64,000 nucleotides of DNA. It comes from Rhodocyclaceae bacterium (GTDB lineage Bacteria > Pseudomonadota > Gammaproteobacteria > Burkholderiales > Rhodocyclaceae). A program made the position numbers and the translations under genes. Location: NCBI GenBank assembly GCA_016718525.1, contig JADKDD010000001.1, positions 1,426,001 through 1,490,000 on the forward strand, written 5' to 3'. The notes below the pieces were generated by a model. That model did no database searches, was not told the origin of the DNA, and saw nothing but the letters and a program-made list of their open reading frames with translations. Each line of letters begins with the position of its first letter. The first letter of the stretch is position 1. Shown here piece by piece: positions 15,076-24,397 of the stretch.

Positions 15076-18000
15076 TTAGTGCGACAGCTCTGCGTGCAAA
15101 GACTGTAGGGAGTAGGTTTCAAGGCCGGCATGCCGGATTCCGGCACAAGCTGCGCGACCACCCTCAACCGTAGTGTAAATGGTCACCCGCGCCGCAAGTG
15201 CTGATGTACGAATTGAACGCGAATCGGCAATCGCCGTGCGTTTTTCGTCAACGGTATTGATGATGAACTGAATCTCGCCGTTTTTTATCATGTCAACCAC
15301 ATGCGGTCGTCCTTCTGTGACCTTGTTGACGGTTGCCACGGGCAGTCCTGCCGCCGTGATGACGGCCGCTGTACCTCGCGTTGCCACCAAGTGAAATCCC
15401 AGCGCGTGCAGTTCATGTGCAACCTCAACCGCCTTCGCTTTGTCACCGGGCTTGACGCTGATAAATGCACGACCTGCGATCGGCAAGCGGGTACCGCCGG
15501 CGAGTTGGGATTTCACGAAAGCCTCGCCGAAGCTGCGCCCGATGCCCATCACTTCGCCGGTCGACTTCATTTCCGGGCCAAGCAGGGTATCAATACCGGG
15601 AAACTTGTTAAACGGGAAGACTGCTTCCTTGACCGAGAAGTATGGCGGCACAACTTCACCGGAAATTCCCTGGTCAGCCAGACTGCGACCGGCCATGCAA
15701 CGCGCCGCAATTTTTGCCAGCGGTCGACTGGTCGCCTTGGATACAAAAGGCACTGTTCGCGATGCCCGTGGATTGACCTCAAGCACATAGACCACTGCCT
15801 CATCGCCCTTACCCTGTATCGCAAACTGAACATTCATCAGTCCGACAACGTTGAGGCCATGCGCCATCATTTCTGTCTGCCGCCGCAATTCGTCCTGGAT
15901 GGCGGTGCTCAATGAAAATGGCGGCAACGAGCAGGCCGAATCGCCCGAGTGAACTCCCGCCTGTTCAATGTGCTCCATGATGCCGCCGATGATTACCTGG
16001 GTACCATCACACATGGCGTCAACATCGACCTCGGTTGCATCATTCAAAAACCGATCCAACAACACCGGTGAATCGTTCGAAACCTTGATGGCGTCACGCA
16101 TATACCGCTCAAGGTCTTGCCGTTCATGCACTATTTCCATGGCGCGACCGCCGAGCACATAGCTCGGTCGCACGACCAGCGGGTAACCAATTTCATCGGC
16201 GAGACGAATCGCGTCAGACTCATTGCGCGCTGTCCGGTTCGGTGGCTGTTTCAGTCCCAACTCGTGCAACAGCATCTGGAAACGCTCGCGATCCTCTGCC
16301 GCATCAATCATGTCAGGCGTGGTGCCAATGATTTTTACGCCATTAGCCTCGAGTTCACGTGCACGCTTCAACGGCGTCTGGCCACCGAACTGCACGATCA
16401 CGCCGCTCGGCTGTTCTACATGGACAATCTCCAGAATATCTTCGAGGGTTAGCGGCTCAAAGTACAGTCGATCCGAGGTGTCGTAGTCTGTTGATACTGT
16501 TTCCGGATTACAGTTAACCATGATCGTTTCATAACCATCTTCGCGCATTGCCAAAGCAGCATGTACGCAGCAATAGTCAAACTCGATTCCTTGACCAATC
16601 CGGTTTGGTCCGCCGCCAAGCACCATGATTTTCTTGCGCGTCGTCGGCCGCGCCTCGCACTCATCCTCATAGGTCGAGTACATGTAAGCGGTGGCAGTTG
16701 AAAACTCGCCAGCACAAGTGTCAACCCGCTTATAGACCGGTCGAACGCCTAAAGCTTGGCGATGCTGGCGCAACGGCGTCTCGCCAGCACCAACCAGCAA
16801 CCCGATACGTCGATCAGAGAATCCCTTGCGTTTCAGATCGCGCATCTTCGCAGCGTCGAGGTCGCCAAGCGTCATCGACTTCAAGCGCTGCTCGGTACTA
16901 ATGAGATCTTCAATCTGGGCCAGGAACCATGGATCGATTTTGCTCAGATTGAACACTTCCTGCTGCGTATAGCCTTGCCTGAACGCCTGTCCAACGTACC
17001 AGATCCGCTGAGGGCCGGCACTGGCCAATTCGCGATTAATTTCTTCGCTTTCGGCGACGACGTCGTCAAATCCGTAGGCGCCGACTTCCAACCCGCGCAA
17101 GGCTTTCTGCATCGACTCCTGAAAACTGCGCCCAATCGCCATCACTTCGCCAACTGATTTCATTTGCGTCGTCAAACGGTCATTGGCTTGCGGGAATTTC
17201 TCGAAGGCAAAGCGGGGAATTTTGGTCACCACATAGTCGATTGACGGTTCAAACGATGCAGGTGTTGCGCCACCGGTAATTTCATTGCGCAGTTCGTCAA
17301 GGGTGTACCCAACCGCCAATTTGGCGGCAATTTTTGCAATCGGAAATCCGGTAGCCTTCGATGCCAGGGCCGACGAGCGAGAAACCCTAGGATTCATCTC
17401 AATCACGATCATGCGCCCGTCTTCCGGATTGATCGAGAACTGTACGTTGGAGCCGCCGGTATCCACGCCGATCTCGCGCAGCACTGCAATGCTGGCATTG
17501 CGCATGATTTGGTATTCTTTATCGCTCAGCGTTTGCGCCGGTGCAACCGTAATCGAGTCACCAGTATGGACGCCCATCGGGTCAAGATTTTCGATCGAAC
17601 AGACGATGATGCAGTTGTCGTTGCGGTCACGCACCACCTCCATCTCAAACTCTTTCCAGCCTAGCAAAGACTCTTCGATCAGCAACTCTTTGGTCGGGCT
17701 CGCCTCCAGACCGCGCTTGCAAATCTCAACGAACTCCTCCTGGTTATAGGCAATACCACCACCCGAACCGCCCATCGTAAATGACGGACGGATGATCGCG
17801 GGAAAACCGATCGCACCTTGTACCTGCTGCGCCTCCTCCATGCTGTGAGCGATGCCGGAGCGGGCGCTGCCGAGCCCAATGCGGGTCATTGCCTGCTTGA
17901 ACTTTTCTCTATCCTCGGCCATGTCGATCGCTTCACGCGAAGCGCCAATCATCTCCACACCGTATTTCGCCAATACGCCATGCTTGGCCAGATCGAGCGC

Positions 18001-18294
18001 GCAATTGAGCGCCGTCTGCCCGCCCATGGTTGGCAAAAGCGCGTCAGGGCGCTCTTTGGCAATGATGTTCTCGACCACTTGCCAGGTAATCGGTTCGATA
18101 TAGGTAACGTCCGCAGTTTCCGGGTCCGTCATGATGGTTGCCGGATTGGAATTCACCAATATGACTTTGTAACCCTCTTCACGCAGGGCTTTGCATGCTT
18201 GCGCACCAGAGTAATCAAACTCGCACGCCTGACCAATGATGATCGGGCCGGCGCCGATGATAAGAATGCTGTGTAGATCGCTACGTTTTGGCAT
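15076..18294 (-). CDS. carB: Carbamoyl-phosphate synthase large subunit
   Basis: Makes carbamoyl phosphate from bicarbonate, ATP and glutamine-derived ammonia for arginine and pyrimidine synthesis. The 1072 residues are the full family length, with two homologous ATP-grasp halves (starting near 1 and 555) and a C-terminal MGS-type allosteric domain. Each half opens with a glycine-rich GxGP loop (IIGAGPIIIGQACEFDYSG, then GGGPNRIGQGIEFDYC). It is separated from carA by a LysE-family gene, a layout often seen in betaproteobacteria, and followed closely by greA. Confidence 0.98.
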   Translation of the reverse strand: MPKRSDLHSILIIGAGPIIIGQACEFDYSGAQACKALREEGYKVILVNSNPATIMTDPETADVTYIEPITWQVVENIIAKERPDALLPTMGGQTALNCALDLAKHGVLAKYGVEMIGASREAIDMAEDREKFKQAMTRIGLGSARSGIAHSMEEAQQVQGAIGFPAIIRPSFTMGGSGGGIAYNQEEFVEICKRGLEASPTKELLIEESLLGWKEFEMEVVRDRNDNCIIVCSIENLDPMGVHTGDSITVAPAQTLSDKEYQIMRNASIAVLREIGVDTGGSNVQFSINPEDGRMIVIEMNPRVSRSSALASKATGFPIAKIAAKLAVGYTLDELRNEITGGATPASFEPSIDYVVTKIPRFAFEKFPQANDRLTTQMKSVGEVMAIGRSFQESMQKALRGLEVGAYGFDDVVAESEEINRELASAGPQRIWYVGQAFRQGYTQQEVFNLSKIDPWFLAQIEDLISTEQRLKSMTLGDLDAAKMRDLKRKGFSDRRIGLLVGAGETPLRQHRQALGVRPVYKRVDTCAGEFSTATAYMYSTYEDECEARPTTRKKIMVLGGGPNRIGQGIEFDYCCVHAALAMREDGYETIMVNCNPETVSTDYDTSDRLYFEPLTLEDILEIVHVEQPSGVIVQFGGQTPLKRARELEANGVKIIGTTPDMIDAAEDRERFQMLLHELGLKQPPNRTARNESDAIRLADEIGYPLVVRPSYVLGGRAMEIVHERQDLERYMRDAIKVSNDSPVLLDRFLNDATEVDVDAMCDGTQVIIGGIMEHIEQAGVHSGDSACSLPPFSLSTAIQDELRRQTEMMAHGLNVVGLMNVQFAIQGKGDEAVVYVLEVNPRASRTVPFVSKATSRPLAKIAARCMAGRSLADQGISGEVVPPYFSVKEAVFPFNKFPGIDTLLGPEMKSTGEVMGIGRSFGEAFVKSQLAGGTRLPIAGRAFISVKPGDKAKAVEVAHELHALGFHLVATRGTAAVITAAGLPVATVNKVTEGRPHVVDMIKNGEIQFIINTVDEKRTAIADSRSIRTSALAARVTIYTTVEGGRAACAGIRHAGLETYSLQSLHAELSH

Positions 18295-18317
18295 GAGTTT
18301 AGGCTGTGAATATTCGT

Positions 18318-18965
18318 TTAATGCAAGGTTGCACCGGCAAGTTTTGCGCCGAAAGCCAGGAACAAGGTGCCGACACCGGCAGTTGCACCGGCTGAAAGCA
18401 GGCGCCGACGGCGAAACTGATCGGCCAGATGCGCACCGCCGAAAATCAATGCAGAAAGGTAAAGTGCGCTGAAAAATTGAACAATCAGGCCAAGGATCGC
18501 AAACGACAGCGCCGGATGCTCATAGGCCGGATCGACGAACTGAATGAAAAACGAAATGAAAAAGAAAATCGCCTTCGGATTCAGCAGACTGATCGTGAGC
18601 GCGGTACGAAACGGGTGCGTAGCGTCTCTTGTGTCTGGTGGAGTGACCAAATTCGCATCCTCCGACAGTCGGATAAATGCGCCGCGGAGCATGTTCATGC
18701 CAAGCCATGCCAGATAGAGCGCGCCAGCGTATTTCACCAAGACAAACAACGCCGGTGTCGACTCGAGCAGTGAAGCAACGCCGGTTGCCGCAAGAATCAT
18801 CAGAATCGCGTCGCCCAGAAACACTCCAAAAGCGCCCTGATACCCAGAACGGATGCCACGTCGCACAGCGACTGACAAGACATAGAGCGAATTCGGTCCC
18901 GGCAGCAAAATGATGAAGATTGTGCCAATCACGTAAGTTGTCAGGTCGGTGATTCCGTAGTACAT
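18318..18965 (-). CDS. LysE/RhtB-family amino-acid exporter (LeuE-like)
   Basis: Inner-membrane exporter of about 215 residues with six hydrophobic segments. The family N-terminal signature LLPGPNSLYVLSVAVRRG and a downstream SLLNPKAIFFF are both present. LeuE relatives export leucine and similar neutral amino acids; the true substrate is unknown. The ATG at 18965 (MYYGITDL) is chosen; a TTG 15 bases upstream is possible. It is inserted between carA (17-base gap) and carB (23-base gap), so it is almost certainly co-transcribed with both. Confidence 0.88.
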   Translation of the reverse strand: MYYGITDLTTYVIGTIFIILLPGPNSLYVLSVAVRRGIRSGYQGAFGVFLGDAILMILAATGVASLLESTPALFVLVKYAGALYLAWLGMNMLRGAFIRLSEDANLVTPPDTRDATHPFRTALTISLLNPKAIFFFISFFIQFVDPAYEHPALSFAILGLIVQFFSALYLSALIFGGAHLADQFRRRRLLSAGATAGVGTLFLAFGAKLAGATLH

Positions 18966-18982
18966 GATTTCGGATCGCAAAC

Positions 18983-20152
18983 CTAGCGCGCCGGCACTGA
19001 CGAAGCAGCCTGCATCAGGTCAATGAATCGATCAAACAAGTAAGCCACATCGTGCGGTCCCGGACTCGCTTCCGGGTGGCCTTGAAAGCAAAATGCGGGT
19101 TTGTCGGTCCAGGCCAAGCCCTGCAGACTACCGTCAAACAAGGAGACGTGCGTCACCCGAACGTTGCCTGGAAGCGTCGCGGGATCCACCGCAAAACCAT
19201 GGTTTTGGCTGGTGATCATTACCTTGCCACTGTCCAGATCTTTAACCGGGTGATTCGCGCCATGGTGACCAAACTTCATTTTCAGTGTTTTCGCACCTGC
19301 CGCGAGACCCATCAGTTGGTGGCCGAGGCAAATGCCGAAAACCGGAATACCGCTGGCGAGAATATCGCGAATGGCCGAAATTGCGTAATCGCAAGGCTCA
19401 GGGTCACCCGGGCCATTTGAAAGGAAAACACCATCAGGTTCAAGTGCAAACACGTCTGCCGCGGGCGTTGTCGCCGGCACAACAGTCAGGCGGCAACCTC
19501 GCGAAACCAGGCACCGCAGAATGTTTCGCTTTACTCCAAAGTCATAGGCCACGACATGAAACTGATCTGCCGTCGCCACTGGAGTTGGACTGAGATTGCG
19601 CGCGTAGCCCGCGCCGAGGCTCCACTCCCCTTCGGTCCATGTGTAAGCCGACTTGGTGGTAACGACCTTAGCCAAATCCATACCGGCCAAACCGAGGAAA
19701 TTTTGCGCCTGCGCAATAGCACCTGCCACGTCAAGGTTCTCTCCGCTCATCAGACAACCACTCTGCGCACCATTTTCGCGAAGAATTCTGGTGAGTTTGC
19801 GGGTATCTATATCGGCAATACCAAGAACATTTTCAGCACAAAGATAGGTGTCGAGCGATTGCTGGCTGCGAAAATTTGAGACCATCAGCGGCAAATCGCG
19901 AATTACCAACCCCGCAGCATGAATACTGGAAGACTCATTGTCTTCCGGATTGATTCCGTAGTTGCCGATATGTGGATACGTCAGCGTGACGATCTGCCGG
20001 CAATACGATGGGTCGGTAAGGATTTCCTGATAGCCGGTCATCGCGGTGTTGAACACAACTTCACCGACGCTGGTGCCTGTGGCACCGATGCCCTTACCCC
20101 AAAAAACAGTGCCATCGGCCAAAGCAAGAAGGGCGGATGGGGACTGGGGCAC
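18983..20152 (-). CDS. carA: Carbamoyl-phosphate synthase small subunit
   Basis: Glutaminase subunit that feeds ammonia to CarB. The 389 residues have the N-terminal swivel domain (LALADGTVFWGKGIG) and a class I glutamine amidotransferase domain. That domain has the nucleophile Cys in FGICLGHQL and the His/Glu pair in FQGHPEASPG. It heads the carA-lysE family-carB-greA run, and a TATAAT is visible about 100 bases upstream. Confidence 0.97.
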   Translation of the reverse strand: MPQSPSALLALADGTVFWGKGIGATGTSVGEVVFNTAMTGYQEILTDPSYCRQIVTLTYPHIGNYGINPEDNESSSIHAAGLVIRDLPLMVSNFRSQQSLDTYLCAENVLGIADIDTRKLTRILRENGAQSGCLMSGENLDVAGAIAQAQNFLGLAGMDLAKVVTTKSAYTWTEGEWSLGAGYARNLSPTPVATADQFHVVAYDFGVKRNILRCLVSRGCRLTVVPATTPAADVFALEPDGVFLSNGPGDPEPCDYAISAIRDILASGIPVFGICLGHQLMGLAAGAKTLKMKFGHHGANHPVKDLDSGKVMITSQNHGFAVDPATLPGNVRVTHVSLFDGSLQGLAWTDKPAFCFQGHPEASPGPHDVAYLFDRFIDLMQAASSVPAR

Positions 20153-20254
20153 GATAGGACTCCACTAGTTAGGACTGGCAACACTTTGGCTACACTTGGG
20201 TATCAAATCTGCCAAAAACTCGACAAGATTTTTTACGCTTGGCCAAACCCTTCA

Positions 20255-20260
20255 ATTATA
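20255..20260 (-). promoter_or_regulatory. -10 box candidate for the carA operon
   Basis: A perfect TATAAT on the minus strand lies about 103 bases upstream of carA in the dapB-carA gap. A weak -35 (TTAGCC) lies 18 bases before it. A small TTAGCC/GGCTAA inverted repeat covers the -35 area. Confidence 0.4.
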
Positions 20261-20297
20261 GCGACTTAGCCTCCCGCTGGCTAATTTTCGCCTCCTC

Positions 20298-21104
20298 CTA
20301 TTGCAGGCCGAGGACATCCTGCATATCGAACAGCCCATGCGCTTTGCCTTGCATGAAGCGTCCGGCCCGCAAAGCGCCGAGGGCGTAAGGAGCTCGACTG
20401 CCTGCCTTGTGCGTAATCTCGATACGTTCGCCAATACCAGCAAATAAGACCGTGTGATCACCGACGATGTCACCACCACGGATGGTTGAAAAGCCGATTT
20501 GAGATTGCGGTCGTTCACCGGTATGGCCTTCCCGCCCGTAAACGGCGCAATCCACCAAATCACGCCCCAGAGCCTTGGCAACAACTTCTCCCATGCGCAG
20601 CGCGGTACCCGAAGGTGCATCCACTTTGTGGTGATGATGGGCTTCAATCACTTCCACGTCATAACCATGATTGAGAATCTTCGCGGCCACATCCAATAAG
20701 CGAAAAACCGCATTGACACCAACCGCCATATTTGGCGCAAAAACAATCGGAATCTCGGTTGCAGCGGCGGATATTGCGGCTTTTCCGGACTGATCAAAAC
20801 CGGTCGTCCCGATCACCATACCAACTTTGTGGCGCCGGCATGCAGACAAGTGAATCAGTGTTCCTTCGGGTCGGGTAAAGTCGATCAGGCAGTCGGCAAG
20901 GCTCAGCGCCGTATCAATATCATCAGTTATTTTTACCCCACATTGCGTGCCGTTCATTTCTCCAGCGTCTCTGCCTATGCAGGGGTCGCCGGTTTGCTCC
21001 AAGGCAGCGACCAATTGCGCATCGCCTTCGTTCAGAATCGCCTCTATCAACGTTCGGCCCATACGGCCAGCACTGCCTGCAACTGCATAACGAATTTTGG
21101 GCAT
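20298..21104 (-). CDS. dapB: 4-hydroxy-tetrahydrodipicolinate reductase
   Basis: NAD(P)H-dependent step of lysine and diaminopimelate synthesis. The 268 residues start MPKIRYAVAGSAGRMG, a Rossmann nucleotide motif. They contain the substrate-binding and catalytic EAHHHHKVDAPSGTA box near the middle. The ATG at 21104 starts four bases after bamE ends; an earlier in-frame start would overlap bamE. Co-transcription with bamE is the usual betaproteobacterial arrangement. Confidence 0.97.
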   Translation of the reverse strand: MPKIRYAVAGSAGRMGRTLIEAILNEGDAQLVAALEQTGDPCIGRDAGEMNGTQCGVKITDDIDTALSLADCLIDFTRPEGTLIHLSACRRHKVGMVIGTTGFDQSGKAAISAAATEIPIVFAPNMAVGVNAVFRLLDVAAKILNHGYDVEVIEAHHHHKVDAPSGTALRMGEVVAKALGRDLVDCAVYGREGHTGERPQSQIGFSTIRGGDIVGDHTVLFAGIGERIEITHKAGSRAPYALGALRAGRFMQGKAHGLFDMQDVLGLQ

Positions 21105-21108
21105 ATTC

Positions 21109-21540
21109 CTACTTAACCGCGCCTTCTGCATCCGGGTTGATAATTTCGATCATCCGGGATGGCGGCTGATAAACATAATTCCCGGTAGCAGCAGCAACGG
21201 CCACGTCGCCGTCAATGCGCACCACTTTGTTGTCTTTAAAGAATACCGTCAGGCGGCGGTCGACGAGAATCTCGTTACCGGTAACAAAACGATAAGGGTA
21301 GTCCCATCGGTCGGCGTGGAAAGCATCCATCACCAGCGGTGAACCCAGGATCGAACGCACCTGGTCTCGTGACTGACCTACTTTCAACAGCGTCGCAGTC
21401 TGCGTTGAAATAAAATTTCCCTGCCGCACATCAATCTTCCAGGGATTGATCCAAGTCTCGAAATCGCTGGCGACTTCCTTACTCGGTCCGTTGCTGCAAG
21501 CAGCAATCAAGGGCAATAATGCAAGCAAATATCGTTTCAT
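21109..21540 (-). CDS. bamE: Outer-membrane assembly lipoprotein BamE
   Basis: Small lipoprotein of the BAM complex that inserts beta-barrel proteins into the outer membrane. The 143 residues begin with a lipoprotein signal MKRYLLALLPLIAAC, lipidation expected at Cys15. The SmpA/OmlA core follows, with KVGQSRDQVRSILGSPL, DRWDYPYRF and LTVFFKDNKVVRIDGD. The ATG at 21540 gives a proper signal peptide; the reading from 21570 would spoil it. It diverges from fur across about 240 bases, a conserved arrangement. Confidence 0.95.
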   Translation of the reverse strand: MKRYLLALLPLIAACSNGPSKEVASDFETWINPWKIDVRQGNFISTQTATLLKVGQSRDQVRSILGSPLVMDAFHADRWDYPYRFVTGNEILVDRRLTVFFKDNKVVRIDGDVAVAAATGNYVYQPPSRMIEIINPDAEGAVK

Positions 21541-21779
21541 TGAGACTTCACTTTGGTGACGTTCGAGCAATTACAGGTTTTGGCTGGTGACGAACAGGTG
21601 GCTGACCTCGAATACTTGGTCGACTCACTGTCGTCACAGCAGGCCGACGAGTGCATTTGAGTTCCCAAACGCAGGCCAGAACTATATCATAGGGCACCGA
21701 ATCAGACTCGATATCTCCAGCTTGGCTCGAGCGACGTTTTACCGTTTTCACCGAAGTGAAATCATTTCTGGACTCTCTC

Positions 21780-22226
21780 ATGCCCAATTCCGACGACCTC
21801 AAGAGTAGCGGCCTCAAGGCAACCGCACCGCGCCTGAAAATTCTTGAGTTGTTTCATAAAACACAACAAGCAGGAAGCAACCGCCACATGACGGCTGAGG
21901 ATGTCTATCGCCTCCTGCTGGCAGAAGACATGGACGTCGGGCTGGCTACGGTTTACCGCGTTCTAACCCAGTTCGAGCAGGCCGGCCTATTGCAGAGGCA
22001 TCACTTTGAATCCGGCAAATCAATTTTTGAACTGAACGAAGGCAATCATCATGACCATCTGGTGTGCCTGCAATGCGGCAGGGTTGAAGAGTTTTATGAC
22101 GCTCAAATCGAGCAGCGACAAAACCGCGTTGCACAGGAAAGAGGATTTGCGGTGAAGGATCATGCTCTTTATCTTTACGCCGACTGCCTTAAGAAGGGTT
22201 GCCCGCACGCCAAGAGCGCGCGTTAA
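21780..22226 (+). CDS. fur: Ferric uptake regulator
   Basis: Iron-responsive repressor. The 148 residues have the winged-helix part with GLKATAPRLKILELF and the recognition segment VGLATVYRVLTQFEQAGL. Metal-site residues are in HHFESGKSIFEL, the histidine run NHHDHLVCLQCG and a C-terminal CLKKGCPH. The start at 21780 matches betaproteobacterial Fur. Its TAA stop shares one base with the ATG of the next gene (TAATG), so the two are translationally coupled, an unusually direct tie between Fur and a metal exporter. Confidence 0.95.
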   Translation: MPNSDDLKSSGLKATAPRLKILELFHKTQQAGSNRHMTAEDVYRLLLAEDMDVGLATVYRVLTQFEQAGLLQRHHFESGKSIFELNEGNHHDHLVCLQCGRVEEFYDAQIEQRQNRVAQERGFAVKDHALYLYADCLKKGCPHAKSAR

Positions 22227-22783
22227 TGGAAGCATTTCTGACATCGGCAACACTTGTGGCAATTGCCGAAATCGGCGACAAAACGCAGTTGCTCTCGTTC
22301 GTTCTGGCGGCGCGCTTACGCGCACCAAGTTCAATCATTGCCGGAATTTTCGTTGCGACCATTTTTAATCACGCCCTTGCCGGTAGCGTCGGTGTTTGGC
22401 TGGCACAACTTATCTCGCCGCAATGGTTACCTTGGATAACCGGCGCGCTCTTTATCGGTTTTGGCCTATGGGCGTTGAAGCCCGACACCTTGGATGACGA
22501 ACCGAGTTTGCATCCGGCAGGTGCATTCGTCACCACGACGATTGCATTTTTTCTCGCCGAAATGGGCGACAAGACCCAGTTCGCAACCATTGCGCTCGGC
22601 GCCCAATTTCAAGGCGCGCTCACTGCAGTAGTGGTCGGAACAACGCTTGGCATGATGCTGGCAAATGTGCCGGCGGTTTTGATTGGCGACCGTTTGGCCA
22701 AGCAGTTGCCGCTGAAGCAAATTCGCTGGCTGGCGGCAATTCTTTTCATCGCTACCGGAATCGTCACCATATTTATACGGTAA
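22226..22783 (+). CDS. UPF0016/GDT1-family membrane protein, probable Mn exporter
   Basis: A 185-residue inner-membrane protein with six hydrophobic segments in two repeats. Each repeat carries the family signature E-x-G-D-K-T: EIGDKTQ near residue 15 and EMGDKTQ near residue 112. Bacterial members export manganese, and plant/yeast GDT1 relatives move Ca/Mn. The start ATG overlaps the fur stop codon, so it is made from the same message. That suggests control of Mn/Fe balance, which is an inference. No yybP-ykoY-type Mn riboswitch could be placed before it, since fur is immediately upstream. Confidence 0.88.
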   Translation: MEAFLTSATLVAIAEIGDKTQLLSFVLAARLRAPSSIIAGIFVATIFNHALAGSVGVWLAQLISPQWLPWITGALFIGFGLWALKPDTLDDEPSLHPAGAFVTTTIAFFLAEMGDKTQFATIALGAQFQGALTAVVVGTTLGMMLANVPAVLIGDRLAKQLPLKQIRWLAAILFIATGIVTIFIR

Positions 22784-22850
22784 TTAAACCGCCCCGCCTT
22801 CACCCCGAGATACGTCATTTTCAAGTAGCATCAAGCGCTTCCCAAAGTGG

Positions 22851-23120
22851 ATGAAGACAATGAATGAGACGGTTCTGATAACCGGCACCTCTAGCGGCAT
22901 CGACAACCTCATCGCGCAATGTGATAAGTTCAGTATGTCCGCAGGCAACAAGGAGGCCGATCCGCAGGTGGTGGCCAGTACAATATTTGCGGCTTGTACT
23001 GAGGGCTTGACCAAATTGAGCTATCCGATGGCGTTCGCTGCAGAAATGTTGCTGCCACCGCGGCGCTTTTTTCCTGAAAGCTGGTTCTTTGCCTTGATAC
23101 GCAAGTTTTACGGAATCTAA
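22851..23120 (+). pseudogene. Short-chain dehydrogenase with internal in-frame deletion
   Basis: The 89-residue frame opens like an SDR (TVLITGTSSGI, the nucleotide-binding turn). It then jumps directly to what looks like the C-terminal end of the same family (DNLIAQCDKFSMSAGNKEAD, then VVASTIFAACTEG and a basic-aromatic end). SDRs of this type are about 270 residues, so the middle, including the NAG strand and the YxxxK catalytic pair, is missing. The frame is open across the join. It cannot be an active oxidoreductase. The DUF599 gene starts three bases after its stop. Confidence 0.75.
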
Positions 23121-23123
23121 CCG

Positions 23124-23837
23124 ATGCCACACACAATGGGTAAGGCGATCGATTTGCTGATTCGCCAATTTACTTTTGCCGACGCCATTGCACTCGGCTG
23201 GTTTTTGTTTTGCTGGATTGCCTATGGCCTGTTTGCTGAACACAGCGGCCATGCGCGGCGTGGTTTGGCTGCGCTCACCAGCCGTTACCGACTTGAGTGG
23301 GCAAGGCAACTGCTGGCACGTGAGAATCGCATCATGGATCCGCCCCTTGTCCATGTCTTGGTCAGTAGCGCATCGTTTTATTCCAATACGACAATCTACA
23401 TCATGGCTGGTTTGATGGCAGTCCTGGGAACACTGGATAAAGTCGTTAAACTCGCGGCAGACCTGCCGTTTGGCGAAACAGTCGGGCAGGATTTGACAGA
23501 AGCAAAAATTCTTTTGCTCTTGTTCGTTTTCGTTTTTGCCTATTTCAAGCTGAGTTGGTCCTTGCGTCAGTACAACTTACTTGCAGTGATGATCGGCGCC
23601 GCGCCGCCAGCGTCGAGCAACGAAGAAACTCGGGAAAAATTTGCCAGAAAGATTGCCACAGTCAGCGGCTCGGCAGGGAATGAATTTAATCGCGGGATTC
23701 GCGCATATTATTTTGGAGTTGCGGCGCTGTCTTGGTTCATTCAGCCGTGGCTGTTTGTCGCTTCTACAACTTTGGTTGTAATTGTGATGTATCGCAGAAA
23801 TTCAGTTAAAGAACTGACTCGCGTTTTAAAAGAGTAA
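23124..23837 (+). CDS. DUF599 membrane protein
   Basis: Inner-membrane protein of 237 residues with four hydrophobic segments (about 17-40, 85-105, 130-150 and 195-220). Family features include the N-terminal WFLFCWIAYG, the RENRIMDPPLV region, SNTTIYIMAGLMAVLG, and LSWSLRQYNLLAVMIGAAP. No biochemical function is known for DUF599. It starts three bases after the SDR remnant and may once have shared its promoter. Confidence 0.85.
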   Translation: MPHTMGKAIDLLIRQFTFADAIALGWFLFCWIAYGLFAEHSGHARRGLAALTSRYRLEWARQLLARENRIMDPPLVHVLVSSASFYSNTTIYIMAGLMAVLGTLDKVVKLAADLPFGETVGQDLTEAKILLLLFVFVFAYFKLSWSLRQYNLLAVMIGAAPPASSNEETREKFARKIATVSGSAGNEFNRGIRAYYFGVAALSWFIQPWLFVASTTLVVIVMYRRNSVKELTRVLKE

Positions 23838-23910
23838 GTTATTCTCGGTAACAATTCGTCCTTTGGTTTTTGCCGCCGGGACTTCCGCGCAACGGCGGCG
23901 GGACAATAAT

Positions 23911-24132
23911 TTAGATCTTCCGACCCGAATGCGTCACCGTCTTCCATGCCCCGAATGCGGCCGCAGTTCCCGCGGCTCCCTCCGGTATCTTTGGCCATGG
24001 TGCGGGCGGGGCAAATCGACGTTGCGGTTTCTTTGTTGAATCCGGATGACCTTTGGAGCTGTTCGAACCTAAAGCATCATCGAACCGTATCTCCTCGCTG
24101 CCTTCATTGAGATCTTCACTTTTCTCTTGCAT
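23911..24132 (-). CDS. Small hydrophilic protein of unknown function
   Basis: A 73-residue frame beginning MQEKSEDLNEGSEEIRF, acidic at first and then proline- and basic-rich (KKPQRRFAPPAPWPK). No membrane segment, signal peptide or known domain was seen. The case for it being real is a strong AGGAGG ribosome site six bases before the ATG at 24132 and a gap free of other genes. It is flanked by the DUF599 gene (convergent) and an enoyl-CoA hydratase (divergent). Confidence 0.5.
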   Translation of the reverse strand: MQEKSEDLNEGSEEIRFDDALGSNSSKGHPDSTKKPQRRFAPPAPWPKIPEGAAGTAAAFGAWKTVTHSGRKI

Positions 24133-24397
24133 GTCCATCCTCCTTCTCCTCACACCCAGACAGCACAACACAACGTCGATCACAGTTTAAACTCGGACTC
24201 CAAAGCACAATTATGTCCATCTCAGGTCACCTTTGTGAATTGCTTGCCAGCTTGCAGTTTTGGCAAAATAACTAACACCAGACGGGCCCAGCAATACTAG
24301 TTTCATCTCGGTTAATCATCAAACATGCGCCAACGGTAACACCGTAAGGCTACCGGACCGGCGCCAGTTGTAGTCTACATAGTAGGTGGTCGCAGAA

